From contig CAJTRU010000003.1 in NCBI GenBank assembly GCA_910579085.1, forward strand, positions 65,726-129,725: a stretch of 64,000 nt of DNA. Direction: 5' to 3'. The position numbers and the translations under genes were made by a program. Each line of letters opens with the position of its first letter. The stretch's first letter is position 1. Source of the stretch: an uncultured Lachnospiraceae bacterium. Its GTDB lineage: Bacteria; Bacillota; Clostridia; Lachnospirales; Lachnospiraceae. Positions 1-8,342 of the stretch are shown in pieces. The notes beneath the pieces were generated by a model, which saw only the letters and a program-made list of their open reading frames with translations, was not told the origin of the DNA and ran no database searches.

Positions 1-577
1 AAAAAGGAACTGATTTGTAAAGTGCACGGAAGGTTGGGTTTTCTACATGGGGGTCTGGGTTATCAGAATTCCACATAATGTAGTTATAGCCCTTTTTATC
101 AAGAAAACCTGTTTTGTCACCAAGACCATAGAATACTTCATTGCCAGTAAGTTTTTTAGTGATTTTATATTTAAACTGCATATCAGAGGTATCTGCTATA
201 TGGCCTTCCTGTATAAGCTGTGTAATTTCTTCTTCAGATAAATTATCTGCTATATTGGTGTTATCTTCAATATCAGAACACACCAGACTGCCTTTTTTGT
301 TATAAATATCAATCTGGAGTGATTTTTTGATTTTTAGTGTAACACAGTTAGTGGCAGCAGTTATGGCATGTTTGTTGCTGGATATATTAAAACTGCCAGG
401 TGTTTCAGGCATGTTTTCTATTGCAAAAGAATGGCTTTTATAATCTTCTATGCCAGGAACAGTATGAATTCTTATTATATTATCTGTAATAGCATCAATA
501 TGCAAAGAGGAATTACCAGGCAGTTTATCATTTTTAATTGTAACTGATGAATTTTGGTGTTTGACCTTGAATTTCAT
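1..577 (-). CDS. GH31 family alpha-glucosidase, N-terminal part (cut by window edge)
   Basis: The reading frame runs leftwards from an ATG at 575-577, with AAAGGAG eight bases upstream, and stays open to the window edge. This gives about 192 residues and no stop. The N-terminal part looks like the beta-sandwich (galactose-mutarotase-like) domain of GH31 enzymes. It leads into the family's FYGLGDKTGFLDKKG-type motif followed by the MWNSDNPDP region. GH31 enzymes hydrolyse alpha-glucosides or alpha-xylosides; the catalytic domain lies outside the window, so substrate cannot be judged. Family-level confidence is good. Glycogen phosphorylase sits 0.9 kb away on the other strand, which fits a role in alpha-glucan use, but this is only context. 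Confidence 0.8.
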   Translation of the reverse strand, partial: MKFKVKHQNSSVTIKNDKLPGNSSLHIDAITDNIIRIHTVPGIEDYKSHSFAIENMPETPGSFNISSNKHAITAATNCVTLKIKKSLQIDIYNKKGSLVCSDIEDNTNIADNLSEEEITQLIQEGHIADTSDMQFKYKITKKLTGNEVFYGLGDKTGFLDKKGYNYIMWNSDNPDPHVENPTFRALYKSVPF

Positions 578-742
578 ATTATAGCTCCTTTCAATAATAC
601 GTTTTATCTGTATATTGAAATAATACAAAGTTAATACAGATTTGTAAATACAAAATAATGAAATTCTGTATAAGACTGCTATAATATATTATTATTTAAA
701 AATATTTTATTTACCAGGTAATCCTGCTTCACTTTTATGATT

Positions 743-1177
743 TTATTTGAATATTATTGAATTTTCTATATATTCAGTTTTGATAACTATATAAGGATAT
801 GATGCCTTGTGTGAGATATCAGCATCCTTGCCAGGTCCTGTTAAATCAGTATCAAATATTAAATTGTCATCTGAAATATAGAAATCATTAACTACAATAC
901 TGTAGTCTGAGGTTTCCTGTTTGCCATAGCCTTTTATTACATATAAATACGAGCCGTCACTATAACTAAGTTCAAATGGATTTTTGCGGCGCTCTTTTAT
1001 TAACTTTTTAAGGTCTTTTGGCATATCACTTTCAGTAACTACGGTAAAATCAACAGATGAAGTTTTTTTCTCTTCCTTTTTTTCACATCCTATAGTAAAA
1101 TAGAGTGGTGATATAAGGAAAAAAATAAGAAAACTTAGTTTTATACATTTAAAAAGAAGTTTTTTCTGGCTGCCCAT
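743..1177 (-). CDS. PrcB-like lipoprotein
   Basis: This is a 144-residue protein with a lipoprotein signal peptide: basic start, hydrophobic stretch, then TIGC with the putative lipidated Cys31, followed by a charged KKEEKK spacer. The C-terminal half (about residues 70-144) has the pattern of the PrcB C-terminal domain, with YSIVVNDFYISD, then DLTGPGKD, then SYPYIVIK. In spirochetes PrcB is a subunit of a surface protease complex; in Firmicutes the domain occurs in small lipoproteins of unknown role. It is probably anchored on the outer face of the membrane. It is transcribed alone, away from glgP. Confidence 0.6.
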   Translation of the reverse strand: MGSQKKLLFKCIKLSFLIFFLISPLYFTIGCEKKEEKKTSSVDFTVVTESDMPKDLKKLIKERRKNPFELSYSDGSYLYVIKGYGKQETSDYSIVVNDFYISDDNLIFDTDLTGPGKDADISHKASYPYIVIKTEYIENSIIFK

Positions 1178-1455
1178 AACGTCCTGCCCTTGTTATATTT
1201 TGTAATATATTTATGATTAAATAAAGAAAATATGCATTAAAACGGATTTTTGGCTGTTTTTATGCTAAGATGTGCAAAGAATTGGTTTTCAGGCACATCC
1301 AGGGGATTATATATTGTAAGGCATAGAAACATATAATTGCATAAATTTGTAAAACAGCCAGTTTAAATATAACAGATTCGTTGCTTTTTAGCCTGCCCTG
1401 TTATATAATACTTATATTATGCATAGTAGAGATGTCATCATTAGGAGGAAATAAG

Positions 1456-3915
1456 ATGAAGGAATTAAATAAGGAAGAATTTAAAAAGGAGATTGCGGAT
1501 TATTTGAAGGTTCTTTTCCGTAAGTCAATAGACGAGGCTGATGACCAGCAGAAATTCCAGGCTGTTTCATATGCAGTAAAGGATTTTGTTGTTGACCAGT
1601 GGATGTCTACGCATAAAACATATGAAGAAGAAGATGTAAAAACAGTATACTACCTTTCTATGGAATTTCTTACAGGAAGGGCCTTAGGTAATATTATTAT
1701 TAATCTTAAAGGCAATAAAGCTATTAAAGAAGCTATAGAAGAAATGGGAATGAACCTTGATATAATTGAGGATGAAGAACCAGATGCAGCACTTGGCAAT
1801 GGTGGTCTTGGACGTCTTGCAGCATGTTTCCTTGATTCTCTTTCAACACTTGGATATCCTGCATATGGATGTGGGATACGTTATAAATATGGCATGTTTA
1901 AACAGGTTATTGAAAACGGCTACCAGATAGAAAGACCCGATGACTGGCTTAAGCATGGCAACCCATTTGAAATGAAACGTCCAGAGTATGCGGTTGAAGT
2001 AAAGTTTGGTGGTTATGTTTCAATACGTAAAGATGAATGTGGGCGTGACAAGTTTGTACAGGAGAATTACCAGTCAGTAAGGGCTGTCCCATATGACCTG
2101 CCTATTGTTGGTTATAACAATAATGTAGTAAATACATTGCGTATATGGGATGCAGAAGCTATTGACACATTTAACCTTGATTCGTTTGATAAGGGCGATT
2201 ACCAGAAGGCTGTTGAACAGCAGAACCTTGCACGTACAATATGTGAAGTGCTTTATCCAAATGATAACCATATAGCAGGTAAGGAGCTCAGGTTAAAGCA
2301 GCAGTATTTCTTTGTGTCTGCAAGTGTACAGAGAGCTATACTTAAATATCTTGAGAAACATGATGATATCCGTAAGCTCCATGAAAAGGTATGTTTCCAG
2401 CTTAATGATACACATCCTACAGTGACAGTAGCAGAGCTTATGCGTATATTGATGGATGACTATAATCTGTCATGGGATGAAGCATGGGATGTTACTACAA
2501 AGACATGTGCTTATACAAACCACACTATAATGTCAGAAGCATTGGAAAAATGGCCTTTAGAGCTGTTCTCAAGGCTTCTTCCAAGGATTTACCAGATTAT
2601 TGAAGAGATTAACCGCAGGTTTATAATTAAGATACAGACATCTTATCCTGATGATTACAGTAAAGTTGAGAAGATGGCAATAATTTACGATGGACAAGTT
2701 AAAATGGCACATCTTGCAATTGCGGCAAGCTTCTCTGTAAATGGTGTGGCAAGGCTTCATACAGAGATACTTAAGAACCAGGAACTTAAAGACTTCTACC
2801 AGATGATGCCTGAGAAGTTTAATAATAAGACAAACGGTATCACACAGAGAAGATTTCTCCTTCATGGAAACCCTCTGCTTGCTGGATGGGTTACTAATAA
2901 AATTGGCAGTGAATGGATAACAGACCTTAGCCATATAAATGAATTGTCAACATATGTTGATGATGAGCTTAGCCAGAAAGAATTTATGAATATTAAATAC
3001 CAGAATAAAGTAAGGCTTGCAGAATATATTAAGGAGCATAACGGCATTGAAGTTAATCCACGTTCAATATTTGATGTACAGGTTAAGCGCCTTCATGAAT
3101 ATAAGCGCCAGCTTCTTAATATACTTCATGTAATGTACTTATATAATGAACTTAAGAAAAATCCAGATATGGATTTTTATCCAAGGACATTTATATTTGG
3201 TGCAAAGGCTTCGGCTGGTTACAGGCGTGCAAAAGCTATAATTAAGCTTATTAACAGTGTTGCTGATGTGGTTAATAATGACAAGGGTATTAATGATAAG
3301 ATTAAAGTAGTATTTATTGAAAATTACCGTGTATCTAATGCAGAAATTATATTTGCTGCTGCTGATGTATCTGAGCAGATTTCTACTGCAAGTAAGGAAG
3401 CGTCTGGAACAGGAAATATGAAGTTTATGCTTAATGGTGCTCTTACTTTAGGTACAATGGATGGTGCTAATGTTGAAATAGTAGAGGAAGTCGGGGAGGA
3501 AAATGCGTTTATTTTTGGCCTTTCATCTGATGAAGTAATTGCATTTGAGCATAACAGGCAGTATAACCCAAGAGAGATTTATAATACAGATTCAGAAATA
3601 CGTGCAGTCCTTACACAGCTTGTAGATGGGACATATTCTCCTGGAAATTCAGAAGAGTTCCGTGAGATTTACAGTTCACTTCTTGAAAATACAGGTGGCA
3701 GCCCTGCTGATATGTATTTTATACTTAAAGACTTCCGTTCATATGCAGAAGCACAGAGAAAGGTAGAACAGGCTTACCGTGATACAACAGGATGGGCACG
3801 TTCTGCAATGTTAAATGTAGCTAAATGTGGTAAGTTCTCATCAGACAGGACTATTGAAGAGTATGCAAATGATATCTGGCATCTTTCAAAAGTCAAAGTT
3901 GATTTACAGAATTAA
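1456..3915 (+). CDS. glgP: Glycogen/starch alpha-glucan phosphorylase
   Basis: This 819-residue protein has the normal length for the GT35 family. It removes glucose-1-phosphate from the non-reducing ends of glycogen or maltodextrin, using pyridoxal phosphate. Visible signatures are NGGLGRLAACFLDS near residue 115, QLNDTHPT and VKRLHEYKRQ, and the PLP site GTGNMKF with Lys656 as the cofactor lysine. The open frame extends 25 codons upstream, but the ATG at 1456 is preferred: it follows TAGGAGGAA at 1442-1450 and begins MKELNKEEF. The upstream residues are hydrophobic and unlike the family. It acts in the cytosol. Confidence 0.96.
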   Translation: MKELNKEEFKKEIADYLKVLFRKSIDEADDQQKFQAVSYAVKDFVVDQWMSTHKTYEEEDVKTVYYLSMEFLTGRALGNIIINLKGNKAIKEAIEEMGMNLDIIEDEEPDAALGNGGLGRLAACFLDSLSTLGYPAYGCGIRYKYGMFKQVIENGYQIERPDDWLKHGNPFEMKRPEYAVEVKFGGYVSIRKDECGRDKFVQENYQSVRAVPYDLPIVGYNNNVVNTLRIWDAEAIDTFNLDSFDKGDYQKAVEQQNLARTICEVLYPNDNHIAGKELRLKQQYFFVSASVQRAILKYLEKHDDIRKLHEKVCFQLNDTHPTVTVAELMRILMDDYNLSWDEAWDVTTKTCAYTNHTIMSEALEKWPLELFSRLLPRIYQIIEEINRRFIIKIQTSYPDDYSKVEKMAIIYDGQVKMAHLAIAASFSVNGVARLHTEILKNQELKDFYQMMPEKFNNKTNGITQRRFLLHGNPLLAGWVTNKIGSEWITDLSHINELSTYVDDELSQKEFMNIKYQNKVRLAEYIKEHNGIEVNPRSIFDVQVKRLHEYKRQLLNILHVMYLYNELKKNPDMDFYPRTFIFGAKASAGYRRAKAIIKLINSVADVVNNDKGINDKIKVVFIENYRVSNAEIIFAAADVSEQISTASKEASGTGNMKFMLNGALTLGTMDGANVEIVEEVGEENAFIFGLSSDEVIAFEHNRQYNPREIYNTDSEIRAVLTQLVDGTYSPGNSEEFREIYSSLLENTGGSPADMYFILKDFRSYAEAQRKVEQAYRDTTGWARSAMLNVAKCGKFSSDRTIEEYANDIWHLSKVKVDLQN

Positions 3916-3941
3916 TCTATTAAAATATTAATGAAATTTAC

Positions 3942-3992
3942 AGAGTGTGTTACATATAATTATGTTATTGTATTATGTGTGGCACACTCTTG
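3942..3992 (+). terminator. Possible terminator after glgP
   Basis: AGAGTGTG at 3942-3949 can pair with CACACTCT at 3983-3990 across a loop of about 33 bases, followed by a short T-containing stretch. The loop is long and the T-run weak, so this is only a candidate. Confidence 0.4.
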
Positions 3993-4010
3993 TTAATACA
4001 CAAAAATAAA

Positions 4011-4143
4011 AAATACCAGGAACTAAAAGAAATACCAGGAACTAGGGGAAATATTAGTAACTAAGGGAGATACCAGAAACTAAGGGAAATACCAGAAACT
4101 AAGGAAAATACCAGTAACTAAGAAAAGTATCAGGAATTAAGAA
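4011..4143 (+). repeat. 19-bp tandem repeat, seven units, directly upstream of sppA
   Basis: Seven consecutive units of exactly 19 bp start at 4011, 4030, 4049, 4068, 4087, 4106 and 4125. The consensus is roughly AAATACCAGAAACTAAGGG, with several substitutions per unit but no length change. The last unit abuts the GAAAGGCGGT ribosome binding region of sppA. The array therefore lies in the sppA leader or promoter region. Confidence 0.93.
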
Positions 4144-4158
4144 AGGCGGTGCAAAATA

Positions 4159-5175
4159 GTGAAAGCAAAACAGATTGTGGGGATAGTAATAACTTGTCTT
4201 ATTATAATAGCAACAGGTGTGACAGGTGTATTGTCCAACGTGGTTAGCAATAAGATAATAAAAGCCCAGAATGAAGCCAAAAAGGGGCTGTTAGGTGAAA
4301 TGTTGCAGACACAGGCTGATACTAAAGTTGATTTGCCATCAAGTGATTTTATAGGGGTTATTAATATTGAAGGTACTATAGGGCCATCTTCTGCTTCAAG
4401 CTGGGCTTCTTCTACAATATATAACCATGATTTATATATGAATTATATAGACCAGATGGAAACAGCCACCAATAATAAAGGTATTCTGCTTTATGTGGAC
4501 AGTCCAGGCGGGGCTGTTTACCAAAGTGACGAAATATATCTTAAACTTATGGAATATAAAGAGATAACTGGCCGTCCAGTCTGGGCGTATTTTGCTGGGC
4601 AGGCATGTTCTGGCGGATATTATATTTCAATGGCAGCAGATAAGATTTATGCAAACAGGAACTGCTGGACAGGGTCAATAGGTGTAATAGTTTCGCTTTT
4701 AAATTGTAAGGGGCTTTATGATAAATTTGGAATTAAAGAGATTGATATTACAAGCGGGAAGAATAAATCTATGGGTTCGGCTGGCCTTGAAATGACAAAG
4801 GAACAGCAGGAAATATTCCAGGAACTTGTAGATGAGGCATATGGCCAGTTTATAGATATTGTGTGTAACGGGCGTGCTATGGATGAAAAAACTGTAAGGA
4901 AAATAGCAGATGGAAGAATATATTCAGCAAAGCAGGCACTTAAAAATGGACTTGTAGATGAAATAGGGCTTCTCGAAGATGCCAAGGCAGATTTTGTTGC
5001 TACAGAAGGGCTTCCAGGAAATATAAGGTTTTTTGCACCAGATAATAAAATTTCAGGTTTTATGAGTTCAATATTTGGTGCTGCTGAAAAGTTAATACCA
5101 AAGTCTGAGAGCAGCCTTGTGGATGATATTATAAATAATAAAGGAAAAGGGGTGCTTATGTATTATGCAGGATAA
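4159..5175 (+). CDS. sppA: Signal peptide peptidase SppA (S49 family)
   Basis: This 338-residue protein has one N-terminal membrane segment (about residues 7-27) and a ClpP-like S49 domain. It cleaves remnant signal peptides and other membrane peptides on the outer face of the membrane. The Ser/Lys dyad is visible: Ser151 in ACSGGYY and Lys203 in SGKNKSMGS, 52 residues apart, the same spacing as in Bacillus subtilis SppA. The start is GTG, with AAAGGCGGT just upstream. Its 3' end overlaps the next gene by 11 bp, indicating translational coupling. The 19-bp repeat array directly upstream may affect its expression. Confidence 0.93.
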   Translation: MKAKQIVGIVITCLIIIATGVTGVLSNVVSNKIIKAQNEAKKGLLGEMLQTQADTKVDLPSSDFIGVINIEGTIGPSSASSWASSTIYNHDLYMNYIDQMETATNNKGILLYVDSPGGAVYQSDEIYLKLMEYKEITGRPVWAYFAGQACSGGYYISMAADKIYANRNCWTGSIGVIVSLLNCKGLYDKFGIKEIDITSGKNKSMGSAGLEMTKEQQEIFQELVDEAYGQFIDIVCNGRAMDEKTVRKIADGRIYSAKQALKNGLVDEIGLLEDAKADFVATEGLPGNIRFFAPDNKISGFMSSIFGAAEKLIPKSESSLVDDIINNKGKGVLMYYAG

Positions 5176-5764
5176 TACGGATAACCTGGTATATGCAGGC
5201 TTTTTTGTACGTCTGGCAGCATATATTACGGATATGGCAATAGTATCTGTAATCCTGCTGGCAGTCCGTATTCCTATATGGTTTTCAAGGATTTTTAATT
5301 CACAGAATATTCTGGTAAGGGATTTGTTTTTTAAATATTCGTTTGCAGATATATTATTTTATGTACTCACAGCAACATATTTTGTGCTTCTGACATATTT
5401 TACAGGTTCAACAATTGGCAAAAAGCTTTTTAACATAAAAGTTATTTGTGCTGAGGAACGTAAATTTACATTTTTTGAAATACTGTTCAGGGAAACGTTT
5501 GGCAGGTTTCTTTCAGAGATAATAATATGTATAGGATATATAATTGCAGGGGCAGACAGGCAGAAAAGAGGGCTTCATGATTTGCTTAGCGATACATGTG
5601 TCATATACTGCCATTCAAGAAACAATTATAATAAACAGCCAGTAAATTATAATAATAGCCAGCCAGTAAATTACAATGGACAGTCTGGAAATTATTATAA
5701 TCCTGCAGGAGGCAGTGATATAATGGACAGTGGGGAAGCAGGCAATATTAATAATAGTTTGTGA
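5165..5764 (+). CDS. RDD family membrane protein with Asn/Gln-rich tail
   Basis: This is a 199-residue integral membrane protein. The N-terminal GFFVRLAAYITDMAIV segment carries the Arg...Asp pattern of the RDD family, with further hydrophobic segments around residues 20-40, 55-80 and 110-125. A later GLHDLLSDTCVI motif is also typical. Residues 150-199 are a soluble Asn/Gln/Tyr-rich tail with a repeated QPVNYN unit. RDD proteins are often linked to transport or envelope stress, but no specific function is established. It overlaps sppA by 11 bp, so the two are co-translated. A strong terminator follows. Confidence 0.82.
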   Translation: MQDNTDNLVYAGFFVRLAAYITDMAIVSVILLAVRIPIWFSRIFNSQNILVRDLFFKYSFADILFYVLTATYFVLLTYFTGSTIGKKLFNIKVICAEERKFTFFEILFRETFGRFLSEIIICIGYIIAGADRQKRGLHDLLSDTCVIYCHSRNNYNKQPVNYNNSQPVNYNGQSGNYYNPAGGSDIMDSGEAGNINNSL

Positions 5765-5850
5765 CAACATAAATAATAAAATTCCAAAATGGCAAATAAA
5801 TAAAAATGAATAAAAGAAAAATATCTGTTAAGAATATTAGCAGATACTAT

Positions 5851-5887
5851 CACAGCATTCTGGTACGTATCAGGATGCTGTTTTTTT
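5851..5887 (+). terminator. Rho-independent terminator of the sppA operon
   Basis: CAGCATTCTG at 5853-5862 pairs with CAGGATGCTG at 5871-5880 (one G-U pair). Seven T bases follow at once. Confidence 0.9.
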
Positions 5888-5920
5888 AAAATAAGAGGAA
5901 AACTAGAATGGAGGGTTATT

Positions 5921-6865
5921 ATGTTTGAAGAGAAGGAGTCATTTTGGAAGAAAAAGGGATTTTACCTTGCTGTGTGTACTGCACTGGTCTGTGTACTTGG
6001 AATAGGTACAGTATATTACAGGATGAATTATAAAAGTAATAATGGTAAAAACCTTTTTGCAGATTCTGCAACATCTGAACCTGTTGCAACTAGCGGGGCT
6101 ACAGGAGGCTCAGCTATTAGTGGCAATAATAATGTGGCAGGTAAAGGCGGCACTGAGCCAAATGTAAGTGTGGCACAGAACAATGTTACTAATGCAACAG
6201 GCCAGCCAGCAGATAATACACCAAAAGAAAACCAGTCCAGCAAAGTGGATGAAAAGAAAACAGATAATACAGAAAAGACAGATAAAAAAAGTAAAACAAC
6301 AGACAAGCCTGTTATGAAAACTAATGTACAGGACAAGACAAAGGATACTGGCAAGGGCGGTACAAAAGCAGAAAGTTCTGGTAAGGATACAAAAAAAACA
6401 GAGGGTAATGGTTCAGTTGCTGTTATGTCAGAAACAGGTATTAAAAATAAATTTGACATGGATAAGGGGCTTCTCTGGCCTGTAAGCGGGGATGTTATAT
6501 TAAAATTTAGTATGAGTAATACAGTATATTTTAAAACACTTGCGCAATATAAATGTAATCCTGCTGTTATAATAGCATCAGAAGAGGGGACAAAGGTTAA
6601 AGAGGCAGCAGGTGGTACTGTTACTAAAGTTACACATTCTGATGAACTTGGAAATATGGTAACAGTAGATATAGGAAGTGGATATACATTGACATATGGC
6701 CAGTTAAAAGATATAAGTGTTAAAGAAGGACAGACAGTAAAAGAGGGTGACACAATAGGTAAAGTTGCGAAGCCAACAAAGTATTATAGTGAAGAGGGAA
6801 GTAACCTGTATTTCCAGGTAATGGAAAAAGATAAATCAGTTGACCCGTTATTATTATTAAGATAA
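5921..6865 (+). CDS. SpoIIQ-like M23 domain protein with lost zinc ligands
   Basis: This 314-residue protein has a single N-terminal membrane segment (about residues 13-30). A low-complexity Thr/Lys/Asn-rich stalk follows to about residue 165, then a C-terminal LytM/M23 fold. Active M23 enzymes bind zinc through an HxxxD motif and an HxH motif. Here the first region reads CNPAVIIASEEGTKV and the last reads GSNLYFQV, so all four ligands appear to be replaced (Asn, Ile, Asn, Tyr). The architecture matches SpoIIQ-like proteins that form the mother cell-forespore channel, and spoIIR lies 4 kb away. It is probably structural, not enzymatic. Start: ATG 5921 after ATGGAGGG. Confidence 0.72.
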   Translation: MFEEKESFWKKKGFYLAVCTALVCVLGIGTVYYRMNYKSNNGKNLFADSATSEPVATSGATGGSAISGNNNVAGKGGTEPNVSVAQNNVTNATGQPADNTPKENQSSKVDEKKTDNTEKTDKKSKTTDKPVMKTNVQDKTKDTGKGGTKAESSGKDTKKTEGNGSVAVMSETGIKNKFDMDKGLLWPVSGDVILKFSMSNTVYFKTLAQYKCNPAVIIASEEGTKVKEAAGGTVTKVTHSDELGNMVTVDIGSGYTLTYGQLKDISVKEGQTVKEGDTIGKVAKPTKYYSEEGSNLYFQVMEKDKSVDPLLLLR

Positions 6866-6890
6866 GGGTTAGAACTGGAAGTTAAATTTA

Positions 6891-6930
6891 AAAACCCAGA
6901 TGCTTTTAATTAATTAGCATCTGGGTTTTT
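6891..6930. terminator. Bidirectional terminator between convergent genes
   Basis: A 13-bp stem is formed by AAAACCCAGATGC at 6891-6903 and GCATCTGGGTTTT at 6917-6929. T runs lie in both directions, so it can serve both the M23 gene and the arsR-type gene. Confidence 0.93.
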
Positions 6931-6964
6931 AGTGTTAAAAATTTCTATAAAGCCAGGTTGGGAA

Positions 6965-7312
6965 TTATTCTTCTATATGCTCTATACCCTGCCTTAGTAT
7001 TGTAAATACATGTTCATCTGCCAGGGTGTAAAGCACTGTCTTTCCTTCTTTTCTGAAACGGACAAGCCTGTTCTGTTTAAGTATGCGTAGCTGGTGTGAT
7101 ATTGCACTCTGTGTCATATTTAAAATATTTGCTATATCATAAACACACATCTCATTTTCAAATAAGACATAAAGTATTTTAATCCTTGTGGAATCACCAA
7201 ATACTTTAAATAAATCAGCTAATTCATAAAGTTCGCTTTCTTCAGGCATTTTATTTTCTATTTCATTGGCGGTTTCTTTATCAATTGTTATATATTCTGT
7301 TTTTTCTTCCAT
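6965..7312 (-). CDS. ArsR/SmtB family metal-sensing repressor
   Basis: This 115-residue winged-helix repressor contains FGDSTRIKILYVL and the recognition region MTQSAISHQLRILKQ. The C-terminal helix carries Asp, His (+2), His (+13) and Glu (+16) in DEHVFTILRQGIEHIEE. This is the alpha-5 zinc site spacing of SmtB, so it probably senses zinc or a similar metal. Only one Cys is present in the alpha-3 region (EMCVYDI). The open frame extends upstream into the preceding gene; the ATG at 7310-7312 is chosen because AAAGGTTAATT precedes it. It starts 10 bp after the GT2 gene and is co-transcribed with it. No metal transporter is adjacent in this window. Confidence 0.9.
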   Translation of the reverse strand: MEEKTEYITIDKETANEIENKMPEESELYELADLFKVFGDSTRIKILYVLFENEMCVYDIANILNMTQSAISHQLRILKQNRLVRFRKEGKTVLYTLADEHVFTILRQGIEHIEE

Positions 7313-7322
7313 AATTAACCTT

Positions 7323-8306
7323 TCAGGGCTTATATGCCGTATTTGCACTATTTTTAAGCTGGCATCTTTCAAGACCATTTTGTGGAATTTCACCAGATGT
7401 CCTTATATCTAATATACTTTCCGTTTCTGTCAGGGCATTCTGGTACCAAATCATTGCTTCATTATAATTACCAGTATTTTCAAAGTACATACCTAGTTCG
7501 CAGCATGTTTCTGCACTTGGTTCTGTTACTGCATCTTTCAGTACATTGGAAAAAAATCCAGCCAGGTCATTTTTAATGCGGTAATATCTTGCCAGTACAC
7601 ACAGTGCCTCTTTTACTTCATCCATGCTCCTGCCATCCTGTTCCATTGTCTGTATAAATGCAGGGGCAGCCTTGCAAAAGTCATTATCACTGCCAGAGCG
7701 GAATAGTTCCATAGCATACATATGGTGCAGCTTTTTGGAAAGCCTCTTGCCAGACAGGGAAATGGCAGCCAATGCGTCAAGGTCACGTGGTGCATGGTTG
7801 CTTTCGGGCCTGTGCTGGATTTCTATGTCACTGTCAAATACAACAGGGTCAATGCGCAATGTTTCATGTACCGGGTCAATCCAGGTAAAGTTCCTTACCC
7901 TTTTATAAAGCTTTACTCTGTGTTCCTTTTCAAAATTGTAAACAGTGCTTAACTCTGGTGGTGTACAATATAACATTTGTACAATTTCTATTTCAGGCAG
8001 AAGTATTGATTTAAGCCTTTTTAGTTTTTCCCTGTTTGCCTCGTCAAGATATTCATCTGCATCAGCAGTGTAAATATAATCTTTTGTTGCCTTAGATGAA
8101 ACAAAATTCCTTGCTTCAGAAAAATCACCTGTCCATTGGAAATCATATACATTATTTGTATATTCAAGTGCAATATCTTTCGTCTTATCTGACGAGCCTG
8201 TATCAGCAATAATTATTTCATCAGCTATATCTGACAGGCTGTCAAGACATCTTCTTAAAACTTTTTCTTCATTTTTAACAATCATACATAAACTTATAGT
8301 GACCAT
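7323..8306 (-). CDS. Family 2 glycosyltransferase with C-terminal TPR-like region
   Basis: This 327-residue cytosolic protein begins with the GT2 nucleotide-binding signature SLCMIVKNEEKVLRRCL. It continues with DEIIIADTGSSDKT and the DAD metal-binding motif in YTADADEYL near residue 83. The C-terminal third is helical, with a TPR-like pattern (GMYFENTGNYNEAMIWYQNAL). Such enzymes transfer sugars from nucleotide donors; the acceptor cannot be read from sequence. GAGGTATTG precedes the ATG. It lies 36 bp downstream of the PBP1A stop and 10 bp upstream of the ArsR-type gene, so the three form one minus-strand operon. Confidence 0.87.
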   Translation of the reverse strand: MVTISLCMIVKNEEKVLRRCLDSLSDIADEIIIADTGSSDKTKDIALEYTNNVYDFQWTGDFSEARNFVSSKATKDYIYTADADEYLDEANREKLKRLKSILLPEIEIVQMLYCTPPELSTVYNFEKEHRVKLYKRVRNFTWIDPVHETLRIDPVVFDSDIEIQHRPESNHAPRDLDALAAISLSGKRLSKKLHHMYAMELFRSGSDNDFCKAAPAFIQTMEQDGRSMDEVKEALCVLARYYRIKNDLAGFFSNVLKDAVTEPSAETCCELGMYFENTGNYNEAMIWYQNALTETESILDIRTSGEIPQNGLERCQLKNSANTAYKP

Positions 8307-8342
8307 TTCAATACCTCTGTGTCTGATATAATTAAATTGTAT

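Noticed and set aside
1381..1455. N-terminal extension of glycogen phosphorylase
   Set aside because: The upstream codons encode hydrophobic residues unlike the family, and the ATG at 1456 has the ribosome binding site.
4011..4143. CRISPR array
   Set aside because: The repeats are contiguous 19-bp units without spacers and no cas gene is present.
6028..6753. 241-codon antisense frame over the M23 gene
   Set aside because: It is a shadow of the Thr/Lys-rich stalk coding sequence. The M23 gene has the ribosome binding site, domain match and terminator.
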